A stretch of DNA of 64,000 nucleotides from Membranipora membranacea (lineage: Eukaryota; Bryozoa; Gymnolaemata; Cheilostomatida; Membraniporidae). The notes under the pieces are model-generated. The model did no database searches. It saw only the letters and a list, made by a program, of their open reading frames with translations, and was not told the DNA's origin. The stretch spans positions 18,350,948 to 18,414,947 of the forward strand of contig OU612071.1 in assembly GCA_914767715.1 (NCBI GenBank). Reading direction: 5' to 3'. Positions 21,137 to 34,501 of the stretch are shown here, in pieces (the stretch's first letter is position 1; every line of letters starts with the position of its first letter). The translations under genes were made by a program, and so were the position numbers.

Positions 21137-21339
21137 TTCCGCACCCCTCTTGCATTGCTATCGCACCCTTCCAAAATCCCACCCGGGCTCCTGCTGCACC
21201 CCATTCGCACCCCATCAGCACCCCAATCTCACCAACACAACCCTTGCCCTACCACTTTACAAGCCATAGGTGCAGCCCTGCTGCAGATCATCATCATTAT
21301 AGAAATATAGTATTGCAAGAGTAGGATTTGGAAAGACAG

Positions 21340-21583
21340 CTTTACATTGGTGCGATGCGTTTCAATTGCTCAGACTTCCTTATTTTGCCAGAGGTTGCGA
21401 GACAGTTGCGGTTTCCCATAGTTTTACAAGTTTGGCAAGCATTCATTATTCCCTACATAATATACAAAAAATGAGTTTTCACGAAATAACAATAATAACT
21501 AGCTTTATCAACACTGATCATAACAAAATGAATACAACCCTGAATTTAATTAATGGATATTCAATAGGTGATGTTTGGCCTTA
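21340..21583 (+). repeat. Repeat shared with the promoter of the 60-kb gene
   Basis: GGTTTCCCATAGTTTTACAA, then GCAAGCATTCATTATTCCCT and TTAATGGATATTCAATAG, match 59815-60034 directly and 52242-52490 in reverse. Here the homology runs into non-promoter sequence after TTTGGCCTT. Confidence 0.9.
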
Positions 21584-21751
21584 AAGGGAGTTAATTAAAT
21601 GTTGGTTGAAAATTTTGTTTCAAATCTTACGAATGGGCTGCAAAATAGGTGGTGCCTTAGGGGCTAGGCCGCCAATGTCTGCTCCAATTTGCTCTCAGTT
21701 TGAAGGCAGGTCGTAGCATCAACATGTCCCAGTAGTCAGAAGACTGCAGTT

Positions 21752-21823
21752 GGATTTATTTCAAACCCAAGACCTTCAACACTGCATGCAGAAGGACACT
21801 CTCTTACTAGCTGAGCCACCTCC
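21752..21823 (-). repeat. tRNA-derived SINE head (left copy)
   Basis: The minus strand reads GGTGGCTCAGCTAGTAAGAG, a good tRNA 5' half with A box, and GGGTTTGAAATAAATCC as a stretched B box. The mirrored copy is at 52000-52071. The stems are degenerate, so it is a SINE rather than a tRNA gene. Confidence 0.6.
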
Positions 21824-22439
21824 TTCTCCTTTAAGGTGTGTAGCGCATTGGTTCCAGTGTATCAATAGTTATAAAGTTTTACATGGAGTTGCATTGTGGG
21901 CATTTAACTAAAAACCTGTTCTGTTATTGCTCGATCGATATTGTGCTGTATTATTAAATCTACAATCCTCTAACACAAGGATCAATAATATATCACCTCA
22001 CAACTTCAAAGAATTATTTATTTAGTCTGAGCGCTTGGGGTGCAGGTAAATTATAGCTTTGCAAGGTTTGTTTTGCTTGGCTCAAGTTTGAAAAACTAGT
22101 GATAGAAAACCACCTGTAACGATAACTTGAGCACACACCTCCCGATTTAAACCTATGATCAAGTTTAACAAACAAGAAACAAGAAAAGCAAAGTCTACTC
22201 ACTTTTAATACCAACATCAAACTTATCGACAGTAAGTCATATGCTTGGGGCTCCCCCGCATTTTCGCGAAGACAGAAGATAGGGGTTTCTTAAATGTGAA
22301 GACTGGAAGATGTGAAGATTTACCATGGGGAAGACTGAAGACTGAAGATGAAGAGGGAAGAATTGTCACTTGTTTGTCACTTGTTTGTCAGTGATTTCCG
22401 GTTGTTTACTTGTCTCTCGGTAATCAGTGTTTCCGGGGG

Positions 22440-22980
22440 GGGGGGGGGTTGTGAATTTGCGTAATTGCCGTATTACGACGTAATAATTTGTGTAATTATA
22501 TTAATTAGGAATTTGCGTAACTTTAGGAGTTGTCTTCTATTGTTATGATGATAGAGTATACTGAAAAGGAAAAGCAATTCCATGTCAAGGTCAAGGGCAG
22601 GCCATTTCAAAATAGCTTGTGTTTTATCAATAAGTAAAGTGAAATGTTAGGGTGATACTGCAGAGTCCTTCTTCATTCCAAAGTTAACTGATCTAAATAA
22701 GTAAAAAAAAGGTAAATTTTTCCATACACCCTAACGCAAAGACAGATGAGGTGGAAAGAGAGAGAGAGAGAGAGCCACATCACTCTACTGAGACACCCCT
22801 TGTACAGGACAGCTCAAGAAGAATGTGTGTCCATTTGCACTGACAGAATTAAGAGATTAAGTTATCAAAAAACAGGTAATACAGGGAAAATACTGACTTG
22901 TTGTTATTGGTAGGTTATTAATATTGCTGACCCAGTTCTGTATATAAATATGTATACAGTACAGCGGTAGTGTCGCATCT
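22440..22980 (+). repeat. Terminal module, copy A
   Basis: This begins near a poly-G run and AATTTGCGTAATTGCCGTAT. It runs through TTTAGGAGTTGTCTTCTATT, CAGGCCATTTCAAAATAGCT, a GA microsatellite and CTTGTACAGGACAGCTCAAG to CAGTTCTGTATATAAATATG. Copies are B (36760-37133, inverted, interrupted by a retroelement), C (39509-40042 plus 40911-40990, direct) and D (50850-51420, inverted). A with B, and C with D, therefore bracket two units as inverted ends. Confidence 0.9.
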
Positions 22981-23463
22981 ACAGCAGCAAACAGGAGAAT
23001 TGTCTATACCAACATCCGACACAATAAAACATCCAATATCTTTGCCAGCATCATCATCAGTACACTCAACCTCGACTCGAGGACACGCAGTTACCAGCTA
23101 GTGCATATCACCTCGAAACAGGGACAGGCAAATATATGCAAATCTAAATTCTATTCTTCATACCGGTGCCACCCTAACGCCAGAACCGTGACAACCATGA
23201 CAATGCAGTAAAGGTGGCGCTTACAGAGACAATTCAGAATTAGTATAATGCCTGACTTACACCAACCCACACTTGCGGCCGATCAACCCTGGATATCTGT
23301 TCTATTATTGGTGACCTATCCAAATCATGACATTTCATTGGCCACTGACAATTTAAACTTTGAGCAGATTGATAAAAGAAGGGGAGGATAATCCTGAGTT
23401 CGGTTTTATGAGGGTTCGTAGTTCGGGAGTTCGTCGTTCGGCTTTTCGTACCTACCGACAGTA
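22981..23463. other. Module-flanking sequence
   Basis: This holds CACCCTAACGCCAGAACCGT and surrounding sequence of unknown nature. The part from about 23240 mirrors 48250-48430. No gene is seen. Confidence 0.4.
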
Positions 23464-23713
23464 CAGGGGGGTCTTTCAATTAGAAACAGCCAGAATAGCA
23501 ATCTGACCGTTCACTCACAGATTGAGCGATACCTGCTAGGGGTCTCGCTTTCAGATCGCTCAGTCACTTGATGGAACTATATACATTCTGAGTGAGCGAT
23601 TTTGTGAGCGATTTTGTCTAATTGAAAGACCAAGCGAGTGATAATATTGAGCAATGTGATAGTGATAACTTGCTTTAGTAATGCATTGCTCTTTCTAATT
23701 GAAAGACCCCCTG
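23464..23713. mobile_element. MITE with CAGGGGG ends (left copy)
   Basis: A 250-bp element has terminal inverted repeats of about 22 bp (CAGGGGGGTCTTTCAATTAG and CTAATTGAAAGACCCCCTG) and AGCGATNNNNGCTCA-like internal motifs. The mirrored copy is 47999-48247, so insertion came before the inverted duplication. The related junctions at about 36715 and 40960 lack it, giving an approximate empty site. I cannot see a clear target duplication, so the superfamily stays open. Confidence 0.75.
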
Positions 23714-23719
23714 GCTAAT

Positions 23720-24659
23720 GTTTTTGTTGTTGGAATATTGATGTGAAGTGTAGGCTCAGGTACTGAAGTATTATCTCATATATCTGGCTGTGTGGTTATG
23801 TGCTTCTTATGTACTCTAACCAAGGAGTAAAAAGACTCCAGTGGTCCAAATTGCCGATTATTATATTCCATGGATGTCATTGATTGCTATTGTCATTTTG
23901 TAATAAATTACCTGCTCAATATGATCGAGATTTTTTAAAGTGAAAATCCCTGTTCGCATTTTCATTCTCAAAAGCCGCAACGCCAGGAGAATACCCAAGT
24001 TTTTATGACCAATAGTTGTCGGAGATATATTAATGTTTTCACTAAGGCTGCGGGCGCTTCATCAGTCATACAGTGTATGGGACTAAGCATATATGTCAAG
24101 CTCTTGCAGCAAAGATCACAAGATTTCTAGACGTATCGAACAAATTATCAGCTCAGGTTGACAGAAGTTTTCTTGTCATGAAAACAAACTTGTGGGAGGG
24201 TGTAGCATAGCTGCGTGAAATGATATACTATATCAAACAAATTTAAATAAGCAATGCATTGTGATATGACAATATCAAGGTTGCGATTACTTCTACGCTT
24301 CGCGTTTTGTTTTGGGGATAACCCACATATTGTACCAGGCCATATATTCATGAAAGAGTCTGTCGCCTTGCTGCTTTACAGTCATACTTAGCTGTTGCAA
24401 AGAGGACTTTTAAATTAATTCTTCGATAACTTCGAGGCTGCAATACAGTTGAAATACTTTCATTGCCTCTTACTCTGCAAATGGTCAGATATCATCATAC
24501 GTCTCTCATAACAGCTGATCAAGATTACTATTGTGTCTAAGGAGTTGCCCCCTTTTGAAGTAAGTGAAGACAACTAACCAACTTGTTGGTTTTCTGTTAC
24601 TCAGTGCAGGGAGGGTGGGTGTGTGGGAGGGTGGTGCAGGGAGTCCCAAACTGTTCAGT
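23720..24659. other. Left-arm sequence without genes
   Basis: 23720-23845 matches the reverse complement of about 36590-36720 and the forward strand of 40970-41090. The rest pairs with 46300-47000. No supported ORF. Confidence 0.5.
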
Positions 24660-24966
24660 GTTAACACACAAATTGTGTTTCAAGGAATCGTTAAAATCTT
24701 CCGGTTGTTCTATTCGCATTGATGCGACTGAAATATATTTCCATTTCTTGTGTTTGGATTTGGAATTTTCAGTCTATTTTACTGAAAACAATAAGTGCAA
24801 GAATGTATTACAACATAAACAATTGAATATGCTGTACGGCTTTCTTACTTGCATAAAGTATTTAAAAATGTTTCAACTATTTTCTAATTGTCCAAGAAAC
24901 AAATTGATCTTTCAGACTATAAAACGGATCTTTCATATAACACTTCATATGTATGAGGTAGCTTAG
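24660..24966 (+). pseudogene. ORF retained in both arms (left copy)
   Basis: From about 24680 this frame and its mirror at 45964-46294 both stay open to the same stop. They share IDATEIYFHFLCLDLEFSVY, FSNC and IFQTIK. Between the arms there are four indel bases that cancel out, so the frame survives. Most substitutions change the amino acid, which argues against selection on the protein. The 3' end (GAGGTAGCTTAGTTGGTTAG) looks like the start of a tRNA-derived SINE. No family is recognised. Confidence 0.25.
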
Positions 24967-25114
24967 TTGGTTAGACCCTGGCAGAACATAACAAGCAAGT
25001 GTGAGAAACGCTATATTTCATCATAATCTTAGGTTTAGATGATACAAGATGAGCCTGAAGTGACTTTTGTTTACGTCATGTCATAATGTGCACAACTTAT
25101 TTTTCTGCAATATA

Positions 25115-25548
25115 CAGCTAATGTATCAAGATCAGCACAGACCATCAAAGGTATACATTTGGCATTATTTCTCCATGACGCCAACTATGCTGTCAAAAGG
25201 ATCATAACTATGGCCACATAATTTTAATCTGTAAATACTCACATACGAAGCCGCATCGATTAAGCATCATACATACAGGAAATGCCAACAGACTTTGGCA
25301 CTGTGTATGCAGGTTTTCCTGAATTGCGCACCACAGAATGCTCAAAAACAACTTAAAAATCGAGGAAAACTGGTACTGTATGTACCATGCTTCATGAAAG
25401 CGGCTTCGCATGTGAGAACTTCCAAAAACGGGTTGTGTGGCCACAGTAATGGTCCTTCCAACAGCATGTTTGATGTCATGTGATGTTTACGGAAAACAAT
25501 CTGCCTTTGATGGTTTGTGGTGATCATGATACATTAGCTATACTTTTC
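25115..25548. repeat. Fold-back palindrome (left copy)
   Basis: Arms begin ATACAGCTAATGTATCAAGA with GACCATCAAAGG and end in the complement near 25548. The inner parts pair imperfectly. The mirrored copy is at about 45312-45732. Small ORFs across it are by-products. Confidence 0.75.
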
Positions 25549-27309
25549 AAAGATGGTTTGTGTGCCATTTAGAGGTCACTTCAGAGGAAACTAGCTAAAA
25601 TTTTGACTCAAACATTTAACTGTCTTGAATGGTTGCTTGAAATTTCAAATTATATCATCAAATTTAAGATATCACTCACATTATGTCGTTACTAATGGAG
25701 CCACTTTAGGCTCACCACCATATGTAATTTTAAACCAAAAGTTGTGATGAGCTATATCACTAAGAATAAATGTTACCTTTTTTTAAATTTAAATTGGCTC
25801 AGTCATCATATTAGCTAAAAACAGTTTTTTCGGCCTCATTTTCTTTAATAAAAAGATTCGGCGTCATTCAATATAAGTTTTGATGAGTTTTTTGCCGTTA
25901 GTAGCTCGGCAGCTTACCAACGTGTGCCCAATCTTTATCATCTAGAGGGCCAAACTTGAATTTTTATATGTTTAAAGAGCCTTGCCTGGCGTGATAAAGG
26001 GGCCTAGGCCTGATGTGCATGGAATGTACGTGCGGTGAGGGTGTGGAAGGGGTGCCAGAGCAGCCTCCCGCTTGGGGTATTGGGTTATTCATGCCAAATT
26101 GAGGCATCTCACATATGCTTGTGACCAAATAAGCAGTTAAAATTAAAGACATGCATTGAACAGCGATTAATAATTGGTGACAGTGCTGTGTATCTATACG
26201 TTTTGAAGTGTTTGGGCCAGGCGGGATGGGTGCAGGAGATATGCTGTAGTAGGGGTATGGAATTTGGAATGGTATGGAATGGAAATTTCAAAACACAGAT
26301 ACAATTTTAAGGCACTCCAGCCCTTTTTGAGAGGAAAAGTGACAAATAATCTTAGTGAAACATCATATCTTATCCCACGTTATTAATTCTTCAAATTGAA
26401 AAATATCAATGACAATTTTATGGAGTGTGGAAAGAGAATGGACAGTAAAAAAGATCCAAAATGTCAAATTTAAATGTTGGTTGAAAAGAACACAAGGGAG
26501 TTGTAGGAGGTAGGAACCAGTCCTTCATTCATCTGCTTACAGAGAAGAAGAAGGAGGATACCAGTCAACCAAGATGTGACAGTGTTAAATTCCCCATGAA
26601 TAGATTTAATAATAGTTTAGTAATAATCGGTTTTGGGGTGTGGGGGAATTTCTTGATGAAATTGTAATTTTATTGACCACCACGGTGCCATGAATTTCCT
26701 AACATTGAATTTTCACAAGGCCGAACACCATCTGTAATCAATTTAGAACAAGTAACGTTAAGAGGCTGCATGTTTAATTTTGGCCAAAAGGTTTTGAGAC
26801 AGCCATGACGCGGAAGAATGGCTCACATGTTTTAATCATAGATGTATTGATGAACTCTGAGCCTCGTAACAAGCAGAAATTTGACATTGGAGTAGACGGA
26901 GAGTTTAAAATATGTCAGTTTCGCGCAGCTAAACCACAAAATTGTGAAAAAAGGAAATGAGCCACCAATATTTTAAAATGAGCCATTTGGACCTATATAT
27001 ATATATATATACTTTGAGCCCTAGGTTTGGCACTAGGGCCTGGGAGTAGAGGGTCAATATTTGCTAACCCCCGTATCTCTGCCTTAAGGCGCCTTTTATT
27101 ATCTGTCTTTGGGGTGGGACAAAACCTTGCGATGTTAACCAACATAAACCTTAATATAACTTTTAAGGAAAATTATAGAGAACTCTGCCGAAAACTTGTC
27201 TAAAATAAAAAATAAAATAAATCTTATACAAATTTCACTATATTGAGGGAAGCCCACTTTTATGTTGATAACAAAAATATGATAGACTGTTATTTTAATT
27301 GCTTTACCT
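25549..27309. other. Left-arm sequence without genes
   Basis: This pairs continuously with 43600-45310. It includes an (AT)n tract near 26995. No splice-bounded ORF is convincing. Confidence 0.5.
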
Positions 27310-28594
27310 CTGACCAAGTCACAGTGAAACTCAGAATATTGAAAAATGTAAGTATAACTCTTGGCTAAACCATGACTTGATAGTTTATTGAGAGTAAAAT
27401 GTTGAGCTAAGCAATGGTAGTGGCCTTAATGAAGGCACTGAGAGGAAAGAAGACTGACACACTGACTGGGTTCATTTTAAAATCATTGAACATTGGAATT
27501 TGACTGATTCGCGAACATCATCTGTCAAATCTAAATTATATCACTTCTCTTCTGGAACATCATAATAGGACCTGCAAACGCAATATATACCCATATCTGA
27601 TGCTCCTCCCTCCTCCTCCTCCAGCTGTCGACCAAAATGAGTGGTGATGTCATAATGAACACTCCTTAATTATCACAAATGCTAAGAAGTCCTGGGTACC
27701 AGCTAACGGATTTGACGGAAGCCGGTTGGAAAGCCAGGGATTAAGTCCCGTGTACCAGTTGATAACTTGGCGCCCGGGCATTGATGCATTTGAAGATGAG
27801 AGGCTTAGAGACCAGATTTATAGTGCATGAAGGCAACTCATGGACACAAGTTTAGGGATCTACAGGATCTGTGGGTGGCGAAAAAAATGATGCACAGACA
27901 AAGCTGTTAGAATGCTGCTTGTTAGTGATTTGGGATCTGCATGTTGGTTTGGATGCTAGTCTCAAAGAGAACATGGTATGTGGTATGCCTGGGCAAAAAA
28001 AATACCCCTGCGGTCTCTATTATGAATATCCGTGTTTAGTTTCATTACATTAGCATTCGGTTTTTGGGTTAATTTTTTTTTAAAGTGTGTTGGAGTTTCT
28101 TTTTTATCTTTCGGGAATAATGATAGTATGGTTTTTATCTCTGTTGATAAATTAGTAACATTTAATTTACCACCCTGAGTAGCTTTCATTGAAGTGCGGT
28201 TAGGATTTTTTCAGGATAAAACCATAGTTTGGCAAGATCCGGTGCATCTTGAGGCTTCTTCATATCAACCACAATCGGCTAATTTGTCTGCCTTTGTCAC
28301 CACCAAAAGTGGATGCCTTGCTGCTGCTTTCCAGTTTTTATTTCAGGGCAATTGACTGCCCGTTGACTTGGTGTGAGTCAACCAGGACGAAACAAGAGTT
28401 TGACAGCACTGGTATATGGTGATGGAGGCTATGATAATTGTATGATAGGACGTAATGCTATAGGCAATTGGGGCTGCGAACAAGGCCGCAAACAGACGAT
28501 TGAGGCAAGATATGAACATTTACAAAGGAACACCACAAAGCTAAGTTAAATATCATGTATTGCTACTTTTTACAGCCATGTTTAAGTGATCCTC

Positions 28595-29235
28595 CCAACA
28601 AAGTTTAGATCATTTGGAAGCTTTGTCCAATTGTTGCATACATTTGCCTGCTATGAACTTGGATGTTTGTAGCTGAGCCTAGAGACCTATATAGCTTGCT
28701 AAATTGAGTTGAAAGGCTTTCGGTTTGAAGGTAGAGCTACCTAAACTTGTTTATCAACTTGTGTAAGCTATGAAATTGGCTCAAAGATCCCTGTAGCACA
28801 AGTGCTTTCTATCCTCTGTACAAGCAAACCTATTGTGATAGCATGCAGACCAAATGAACTATGGAATGGCACATTCCCCCCTTTTTTCCGCTGGTTACAA
28901 AATATCTAGGGGCCAGCACATAAATTCTCGATAGCATGAGCATAAGCGCTGTTTATTCTCTTTACAAGCGAACATAGTGTTATCGCATGCAGATTTCTAT
29001 AGTTTTACTGTATAGGGGATCTTCCAATCAATTGGAAGCTTTGTCCAATTGTTGCATTCATTGGCCTGCCTTTAATTTGGATTTTGGTAGCTAAGCTGTT
29101 AAGCGAGACCTGTGTAGCTTGCTAAACACTAAAATAAATTGAGTTGGAAGGCTTTCGGTTTAAAGGTATAGAATTACTTAAGTTTAACAAAACAGCTCAT
29201 GAAAGCTGTGAAGCCGGCGCAGAGAGCCATACTTT
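28595..29235 (+). repeat. Two direct copies of a 200-bp unit
   Basis: GGAAGCTTTGTCCAATTGTT and GGCTTTCGGTTT.AAGGTA occur at about 28615 and 29033, with TAGCTTGCTAAA between them in each copy. The copies are moderately diverged, with a short unmatched spacer. Confidence 0.75.
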
Positions 29236-31434
29236 AAAACAAAAAAAATTCGATAATATGTGAAAAAAACTGGCCATTTTGAAGTTAAGTCACCATCATT
29301 GCAAGCAATTGGATGTATAATAAAGGGGAATCTGTGGAGCATGTGTCATTTACAAATTTTAGCATCAGCAAGCCGTTGGAGTCTTGCCCAAAGCTGATAA
29401 GTTTGCCGAGTTGGAAAAAAATGTGCCAGGTTAGAAAGCTTGCTAGGTACAATAGCTTGCCAAGTACGATAGCCTTCCCGGAGCAAAGTTGGTGCGAAAG
29501 TTTGCCATGTCCTACACAAATGAATTTTGTACCATGCAATTGCCACTAACCATGTACGTTTAAAAGGGATTTTGTAGCAATTTTTATCGTTATTGGCCAG
29601 CTCCCATAGGTGGCTGACTTTGACTTGTTTTTATGGCAACATTTTCCAATGTTTATGGAATTTATCGCGTGATGTTTGGATTCCTTGCAGAAGTACATAA
29701 TTAAGCTGGTACATTAACAATTAACATTAAGGTGGTCATAAACAATGGTACATGAAATAAATTTTTGCATGGAATGGCGTCTGAGAAACTAATTCTGGGC
29801 ACATATGGCAGCGATAGTGAACAATTTTCGCCGTTGATGCAAACTGTGGCGTTTAGCCTAAGTTTTTCAAGCGGAAGTATGCATTTGCTTTGCCAAGATG
29901 GGTCATCATCACAAAACCAGTCAAACGGGTGAAAAACCAGATATATGTTTCGAGTCAGGTTGATTGCTGATAGCATTGGACCCCAGATCCAAATTTTTTG
30001 CTGACTGCATTAAGTGCCGAAATGTAATGAAAGACCCAATTGCAGGATGCTTTTCATCGCATGTACTATGAAAACCTTAATTTTACCTGTCAAGTCTTTA
30101 AATTGTACTCCATATGTTAGTATATTGTTTTAGACTTTGACAGCCGGTGATTTGAATAATTTCTTTTTTTTGATCAGTACAGATACCAGGTAAAGTGCCT
30201 ATGAGCATAAAATATCGGGGTCTTTCCTGGTAACGTGGTTTTAATCAAGCATGTACTAAAGAAAAAGGAAAAAAAAGCCTTTACAAATGTTGTTAAAATT
30301 TGAAGTATTGCGTAATGCACACCAACAGGGAACTGATATGAGGAGAAAGGTGAAAGGCCAGAATCGCTGGCATCTTTATACAGACAGAGGAGTGAGCTCG
30401 TGATGTTCTCACTGCAAAACCAACATAGCAATGTGGATAGTAATTCGATACGATAATTTTGCAAATTGTTCTTAAGTGTGTGTACACTTTGGAAATCTGA
30501 TTTCCTTTCATTATATGCGATTGAATAGCTGGGCATAGGATTTCATGCACAGACTTGGTTTTTTCAATTTTCCCAGTTACAAGGGAGCACAACTACAGAT
30601 TTGAACTCCTTGTTCAAATTTTGTCCGGGAAAACAACTGTATTGTATACATTTTAATGCCTTTCCTGTTTATTTGACAGAAGCCCAGAGATAATTTTGCA
30701 ATAAGATGGACTATAGCTGATTTGTTATTTCATTCCACTGATTGACCAGGACAGAAAGCATCGGATATTCTTCCTGAAACTGCACATGACAATCAGCACT
30801 CACAATTAAAGCTAAGTACTGTTCAACGGCTCCCATCATTAACATACTGGATGGTACAATTGAAATATAAGGTTACATCAACCTCTAGTCATATGCTTTG
30901 AAATGATTCTCGTAGAATACACACAGTGATTTAAAGGTATATGGGAAATACCCTGCTCAGTTTTGCAATTGGGAGCTTTTCATGCAGAATATTTCGTCAT
31001 GACTCTTAATCATAAATCCCGATTGTTTAATGTCATAGTTGAATCAAAATTTGCAGCTCATTTCCTTGTGAGATCAAAAGTTTCGATATCACGTACGTGA
31101 TCATGCTATTTGACAAACAAGTTTCCCACAATGCCTGTTTCACAGTGATGAAACTATAAAGTTAAACACATGCACACAGTCCTTGTCTCAATTTGAGGGG
31201 ATACAAGGGGTCAAATGTGCCATTGAATAGGAAGACAAAAAATTTATTTCTACTCTTCACCCAACAAACTTACTTGGGATGTGTTTTGTACACCATGATA
31301 CTGAGCCATGTTTCTCTCGCTAGATGGGGTAATTGCCACCTATTGGTACTGCACTACAAACCAGAGTGACTGTATTTTGATGTCAAATTTGACAATTTAT
31401 AAAAATCAACTATTGTGTCTAAGTCGACATTTAC

Positions 31435-31960
31435 ATGAAAGATCAAGACAGTTCATCGAAACAGCATGCACTTGAGCTTTCAAACAGAAGTGGCTGACTA
31501 TGGCATCATGTCTATGGTGCCTATCGATGATTCAGCAGACAAGGTTGTTCATCTAACAGAATATCTGTTCAAAAATTTTGAAACTTTCACTACCTCAAAT
31601 TGGCTGGTCCGGTTTTCTTGCTCAGTAAACTTTGGCCCAAAAGACCATTTAAGCCAAAGGATTTCCACTCTAGGAAGCTGGTTACTTTCCAGTACGACAT
31701 TGGTTTTGACTGGCACAATTTGTTGGTGACAAAAGATGATGTAACATTGGAAACTAACGGAAACTTATCAATGCCACTGTGACATAGTGCAAAGTTATGG
31801 GGGAAAATCGAAGGAAATTTCTTTGTTACCACTAAAATTGCCTGAGATTTTATGGCCGGATTTTCCCCTAGTAAAGTCTCTTTTGACACCATATGGGAGT
31901 CAGATTCATTTAAATGATTTAAAGACTACTACTTATCCTGTTTGAAGGCTGATCACCCCC
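31435..31960 (+). pseudogene. Possible decayed coding region, unrecognised
   Basis: Successive frames look protein-like and hand over from one to the next: IMSMVPIDDSADKVVHLTEY (31466 frame), then FKPKDFHSRKLVTFQYDIGF and DWHNLLVTKDDVTLE (31600 frame), then YGGKSKEISLLPLKLPEILW to a stop near 31952. Two frameshifts would be needed to join them. It lies inside the left-arm-only insert, so it could be what remains of that insert's coding capacity. I recognise no family and give it low weight. Confidence 0.2.
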
Positions 31961-32230
31961 ACGATCTAGAGATCAACAGTTGCGTTTGGAGGCCAATCTT
32001 GAAGCCAGTGACTAACAATCACTAATATTTAATGTGTCACAGCTGGGGTGAATCGGTATTCACCAAAATGTCGGCGTCCTATTCTTCGCCAAAATACCTT
32101 ACTCAGAATTGTTTTTATTCAAAAATGATGACCTTTTACTGGAATGTTTTGATGTGTTGTACAAATAAATGCCTGAATCAAATGACGAAGTTGCAGCCCG
32201 TTGATTGATTATGCAGCAATAATTGACATG

Positions 32231-34501
32231 AGAAAAAAAAAAAATAAACCTAATACAAATTTCACTATATTGAGGGAAGCCCACTTTTATGTTGATAACA
32301 AAAATATGATAGACTGTTATTTTAACCCGCATTCACCTTCCCGAATTAATTCTTGGGTTATGCCAAAGACACAGATTATGACGAAAAGGATATGTGCTTC
32401 TTACTCTGAGCAGAGGCCAGGAATACAGATTACATACCACATCCTTTTTATACAACCCTAGGAATTGTACCCATCCAAATGTTGTTTGAATTCTGCAGTT
32501 CTCTAAAAGCGAAAATCCTATTAAAACATTTCTTACTGAGTTGGAGCTGGAATCTAAAACCCTTTACAACACTCAAAATGGTGATTTGAAAGTCAAATAA
32601 GTGGCCAGCAACAATTAGGCTGTAACTGTGCAATTCATAAAGGAAGTTGGATGTTTTCTAATGATTGCGTTCACGCAGGCCTGATTTCATCTCTGTGGAA
32701 ATACCGGTGCTATATTTCTTTGCTGGTGTGCAGTGCATTTGACCTGTAATCTTTACAGTTCGTCAGTGTACACTCTAACCACAGCCTGTACGAAAACCCC
32801 TTAGCTTATTATATATTTCTATTGCATTCAACCTACATCTAATTTATATTTTATGCTTTTCTTTATTTCAATTGTAATTAATCTATGTAGTATGTGGAAA
32901 ACAACAAAAAAGTGTGCAAGGCTGTATGTAGAGGAGCATGCTAAATTATGAGATTGTCCAAAATCTTTTATCAACATAAATCTGCCATTATTTGCAAACT
33001 CTTCAAAAATTAAATCTACCCAGGAAAAATTAATCCAAGAAAATAAGAGAACACCCTTAATTGATAGAAGGATTAACAATGAACAGAAAAATTGAAATTT
33101 CAGAGGCCTTCTCAAATTGACTGGAAAATAGAGCAGGTGAATGGCAGCGCAATATGCTGGAAGTTGTGATCAAATGAGGCAATTTGAGGACTAGACATGA
33201 ACAAAACAAATTACTATCTGTCCGTAATACTGTTCGAAAATATATTTGTCCGAGAAGACGCTACATATACTCTACCAGAAAAATCTTTCTCGCAGGTATG
33301 GTAAATTTTCATGCCAATTCATAAATAAGAGGCCTCATACAAAATGCAAGTTTCCTAGTGTAAGCATAGATGCTCTTCAACGTTACGAATATCATATTTT
33401 GTATTCGTCTTTTTAAAGAGACGGTGATGAGAAAAACAAATTAGGCTTATCTGGTATTTGGTTGAAAAAATTCAGAAAAATTATCATGACACAAGGAAGC
33501 ATAATACTTTTATACAGAGTTTGTTAGGGGAGAACACAAACCGGGCTGCAAGCTTTGAAAGTAGATGAGAATAGTTGGCGGAAACAATCTCATAAAGTGA
33601 GGTCGATCAAGATTTGTCAAAGTACTCATTATGAAGTAAACCTCATACTGAAATGAGCTGAGCTCTTATGAGAAGGTCGAACATTATGGGTCGAAATGAC
33701 ATTTAAGCAGATTTTAGAGGTATACCGTGTATCAAAGTTTAGAGTAAGTGTGGCAGAGGTATTCTGACCTTCAAGCCCTTGTGAGTTGGACCAATTACTT
33801 AGCCATCTAAAACTTGACACTTTTTAGTCTATACAGAATATCACATTTGTGTATGTAGGCTTATTGGTCATTGTAACATAGAATTGCAAAAGCGGGTGAG
33901 TTGTCCTCTCTTGCTTTTAGACGAGACAATTTTTAGTTTCCTTGGTAATGTCTATTGAAACTGAAGAGATGTAACGTAAGTCAAGCTCTCCCCATTGCCA
34001 CTACTATAGAAAGTTCTCAGCTTCAGTGTTCTAATCTACAACCTTGATCGATCAATTCCAAAATCTTAACTTGTGTGGATCTATACGGACTCCATTGGAA
34101 CTGTACGTTAATCGTGTTGAGAAGACATGATATAGAATTGCCATTTAAAAGTATCCAAAAGAAAACATGTAAGCACTCACAAAGCTGATGTCTTGAACCA
34201 AGTCGATGAATCGTGCATTGCACTAGTCTGCAAGAGCAAGACAAGTATTTTTAGTCACTGGTATGTATCATGCCCTGTAGGAACGATGTCCAGCTCTCAG
34301 CCTAGGTGAGAACATTTATTATACAAGGTGGTTTTATTTCAACTGTTGAAAAATTAAACGTGATTTTACTGGATTTTTTTCAGTCTGCTGGTTACTCTGG
34401 CTATCGTTTATAAATCACCATTTGAAACCCAGGCTAGAGGACACCTCCGTATTTAGTGGTTACATGACTATCCACAGCTTTATTTTTCTTCAAATGATCA
34501 C
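32231..34501. other. Left-arm sequence without genes
   Basis: 32,240-32,660 and 33,020-33,970 pair with 42,330-43,690. 32,690-33,020 and 33,990-34,500 have no partner in the other arm. No supported ORF. Confidence 0.5.

Larger units (their letters stand above)
27310..32230. other. Left-arm-only insert of about 5 kb
   Basis: The mirrored arm lacks this block. The sequence at its left edge (27215-27300, TTCACTATATTGAGGGAAGC to GATAGACTGTTATTTTAA) is duplicated at its right edge (32245-32328), so the insert is bounded by direct repeats of about 85-100 bp. Within it, 28595-28800 is repeated at 29025-29235. Many ORFs of 60-120 codons occur on both strands, none with a domain I recognise. Confidence 0.7.
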
